NCBI GenBank assembly: GCA_958346135.1
Contig: CATVQN010000048.1
Coordinates: 1-7,352 of the forward strand
Source: an uncultured Eubacteriales bacterium
GTDB taxonomy: Bacteria; Bacillota; Clostridia; Monoglobales; Monoglobaceae
Length of the DNA: 7,352 bases
Reading direction: 5' to 3'
Part shown: positions 5,944-7,352 of the stretch, in pieces
How the letters are laid out: the number at the start of each line of letters is the position of its first letter
Numbering within the stretch: position 1 is the first letter of the stretch
Notes under the pieces: model-generated
Databases searched by the model: none
What the model saw: the letters and a program-made list of their open reading frames with translations, nothing else
What the model was told of the DNA's origin: nothing
Made by a program: the position numbers and the translations under genes

Positions 5944-6939
5944 ATGGAACGATTCATAGAAGTAGAGAGAATGGAATTGCTGATTAACCTGTTCGGCAGC
6001 TTTGATGAGAATGTGAAACTGATTGAAAAGGAGCTGGATGTTGCCATTATCAACCGAGGCTCTGAAATCAAGGTGGCAGGTGAGCCGGAGAGTGTGGATC
6101 GGGCGCTCAGCGTGATTCAAAATCTGCTTGCCATTGCGGGCAGGGGTGATACGATTGGCGAACAGGAGGTTCGCTATGTTATGTCCCAGATTGAGGCCGG
6201 CAATGGCGAGAAGCTGGAGGAGTTGGGAAAGGATGTCATTTGTATCAGCACCCGTGGAGTTCCCATCAAGGCCAAGACTCTGGGGCAAAAGCAATATTTA
6301 CAGGCCATAAAGGAAAACAGCATCGTTTTTGGTATCGGCCCTGCCGGAACCGGAAAGACATACCTTGCAGTTGCGGCGGCGGTGGCGGCCTTTAAGAGTA
6401 AGGAAATTGATCGGATTATTCTGACTCGTCCGGCCATTGAGGCGGGAGAGAGTCTGGGTTTTCTGCCCGGTGATATGCAGGAGAAGGTGGATCCTTATCT
6501 TCGGCCTCTTTATGATGCACTGGGTGAAATGATGGGCTATGAGGTCTTTCACAAGAATCTGGAACGGGGACTTATTGAGGTTGCGCCACTTGCTTATATG
6601 CGCGGCCGTACTCTGGACAATGCCTTTATCATTTTGGATGAGGCACAGAATACCACCCCCGAACAGATGAAGATGTTTTTAACCCGTATGGGATTTTCCT
6701 CCCGCATTGTGGTGACCGGGGATATTACCCAGATTGACCTGCCCAGAGATAAAAAATCCGGGCTGAAGGATGCAGAGATGATTTTGAAAAATATAGAGGG
6801 TATCGGTTTTATTTACCTGGATGAGCGGGATGTTGTACGTCATCCCATGGTACAGCGGATCGTGAAAGCCTATGAGCGAAAAGAATTGGAGCGGGAGAGA
6901 GCGGCCAAAAACAGACAAAGACGTGACAGTAGCCGCTGA
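5944..6939 (+). CDS. phoH: PhoH family P-loop ATPase
   Basis: A 331-residue cytosolic protein of the PhoH/PhoL type, close to the usual length of 320-350. The N-terminal 80 residues resemble the KH-like RNA-binding region of the family (LFGSFDENVKLIEKELDVAI, then GEPESVDRAL). The ATPase domain carries Walker A GPAGTGKT (132-139, Lys138), TRPAIEAGESLGFLPGD (split across about 160-176), Walker B FIILDEAQN (228-236, Asp232-Glu233), and VVTGDITQIDLPR as the sensor region. The C-terminal tail is highly charged (KELERERAAKNRQRR) and may help bind nucleic acid. PhoH proteins are thought to be RNA-associated ATPases or helicases working near ribosome and RNA maturation, consistent with ybeY 20 bp downstream. 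GAGGT (5933-5937), 6 nt before the ATG, supports the start. Its own sigma-A promoter suggests vegetative expression, distinct from the preceding sporulation genes. Confidence 0.95.
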   Translation: MERFIEVERMELLINLFGSFDENVKLIEKELDVAIINRGSEIKVAGEPESVDRALSVIQNLLAIAGRGDTIGEQEVRYVMSQIEAGNGEKLEELGKDVICISTRGVPIKAKTLGQKQYLQAIKENSIVFGIGPAGTGKTYLAVAAAVAAFKSKEIDRIILTRPAIEAGESLGFLPGDMQEKVDPYLRPLYDALGEMMGYEVFHKNLERGLIEVAPLAYMRGRTLDNAFIILDEAQNTTPEQMKMFLTRMGFSSRIVVTGDITQIDLPRDKKSGLKDAEMILKNIEGIGFIYLDERDVVRHPMVQRIVKAYERKELERERAAKNRQRRDSSR

Positions 6940-6959
6940 ATATGTGCGGAGGAAATGGT

Positions 6960-7352
6960 ATGAAAATCAGTTTTTTAAATCAGCAAGATAAGTATCCCCT
7001 ATCTGCCGCTCTTCGGAAGCTGATGGAGAAGGCGGCAAGGACAAGCCTTGATTATATGGGGTTTCGGACGGATGTGGAGATTAGCGTCATGCTTACAGAT
7101 AATGAGGGAATCCGGTCTTTGAATGCCATGCACCGAAACATTGACCGGGAGACAGATGTCCTTTCTTTTCCCATGTTTGAATATGATGAAAACGGTGAAA
7201 TCGTTGAAGAATATGCAGAGTTTGGCGATCAGGGGGAGCTTTGCCTGGGAGATATTGTGATTTCGCTGGAGCGCGCAGCCGAGCAGGCAGAGGAATACGG
7301 ACATTCCTTTGAACGGGAGGTAGGCTTCCTGACGGTTCATTCCATGCTGCAC
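6960..7352 (+). CDS. ybeY: Endoribonuclease YbeY, 3' end cut off by the window
   Basis: The first 131 codons of YbeY (UPF0054), a zinc-dependent RNase used in 16S rRNA 3'-end maturation and 70S ribosome quality control. Visible family marks are ISVMLTDNEGIRSLNAMHR (40s to 59), the strongly conserved RETDVLSFP (63-71) with Arg59 just before it, GELCLGDIVIS (92-102), and the start of the zinc motif, VHSMLH (126-131), giving two of the three expected histidines (127 and 131). The third, in the usual GYDH, lies just past the right edge. The usual Gly after the first His is Ser here. GGAGG (6948-6952), 7 nt before the ATG, defines the start. The gene follows phoH by 20 bp and is almost certainly in the same operon. 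Full length is expected at about 160-170 residues. Confidence 0.93.
   Translation, partial: MKISFLNQQDKYPLSAALRKLMEKAARTSLDYMGFRTDVEISVMLTDNEGIRSLNAMHRNIDRETDVLSFPMFEYDENGEIVEEYAEFGDQGELCLGDIVISLERAAEQAEEYGHSFEREVGFLTVHSMLH

Noticed and set aside
5827..6294. A 155-residue minus-strand frame across the phoH promoter and 5' end
   Set aside because: It is antisense to the phoH N-terminal region, resembles no family, and would overlap a strong promoter.
6999..7352. A minus-strand open frame at the right edge
   Set aside because: It is antisense to ybeY, whose plus-strand frame shows clear conserved motifs and a ribosome site.

Overview
The window looks like a chromosomal stretch of an anaerobic, spore-forming Firmicute of the class Clostridia, most likely a Lachnospiraceae-type organism. 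The taxonomy is inference. It rests on moderate GC, AGGAGG-type ribosome sites before nearly every gene, an uncharacterised GGGtGRT-family protein of the kind I associate with anaerobes, and the sporulation genes yqfC, yqfD and a ylbJ-like gene next to phoH and ybeY. There are no mobile elements, CRISPR arrays, tRNA or rRNA genes, and gene density is normal for a core chromosome.

Layout, left to right: (1) a complete GGGtGRT-family gene (23-1021) closed by a strong intrinsic terminator (1040-1076); (2) a 153-bp gap with an AT-rich block and a sigma-A-like promoter whose -10 lies inside a perfect 20-bp palindrome; (3) a monocistronic phosphoglucomutase/phosphomannomutase gene (1230-2951); (4) a hairpin shared by two convergent genes; (5) a minus-strand ylbJ-like sporulation membrane protein gene (2977-4086); (6) a 110-bp divergent spacer with what look like two interlocked sigma-E-type promoters; (7) yqfC and yqfD (4197-5788), a sporulation pair; (8) a 155-bp gap with a near-consensus sigma-A promoter; (9) phoH (5944-6939) followed 20 bp later by ybeY, which runs off the right edge.

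Functionally there are three blocks. The first is metabolic: the GGGtGRT protein and the sugar mutase, each apparently its own transcription unit. The second is a mother-cell sporulation block, ylbJ-like <- -> yqfC-yqfD, whose shared spacer suggests co-control by sigma-E. The third is a vegetative RNA-related block, phoH-ybeY, which keeps the old Firmicute order yqfC-yqfD-phoH-ybeY but has its own promoter. The HD-family gene pgpH (yqfF), which sits between phoH and ybeY in Bacillus subtilis, is absent here.

I find no clear new multi-gene system. The points most worth a second look are the palindromic operator candidate before the mutase, the interlocked sporulation promoters, a hairpin that may mask the yqfC ribosome site, and the GGGtGRT protein, whose function is unknown and whose codon use suggests high expression.
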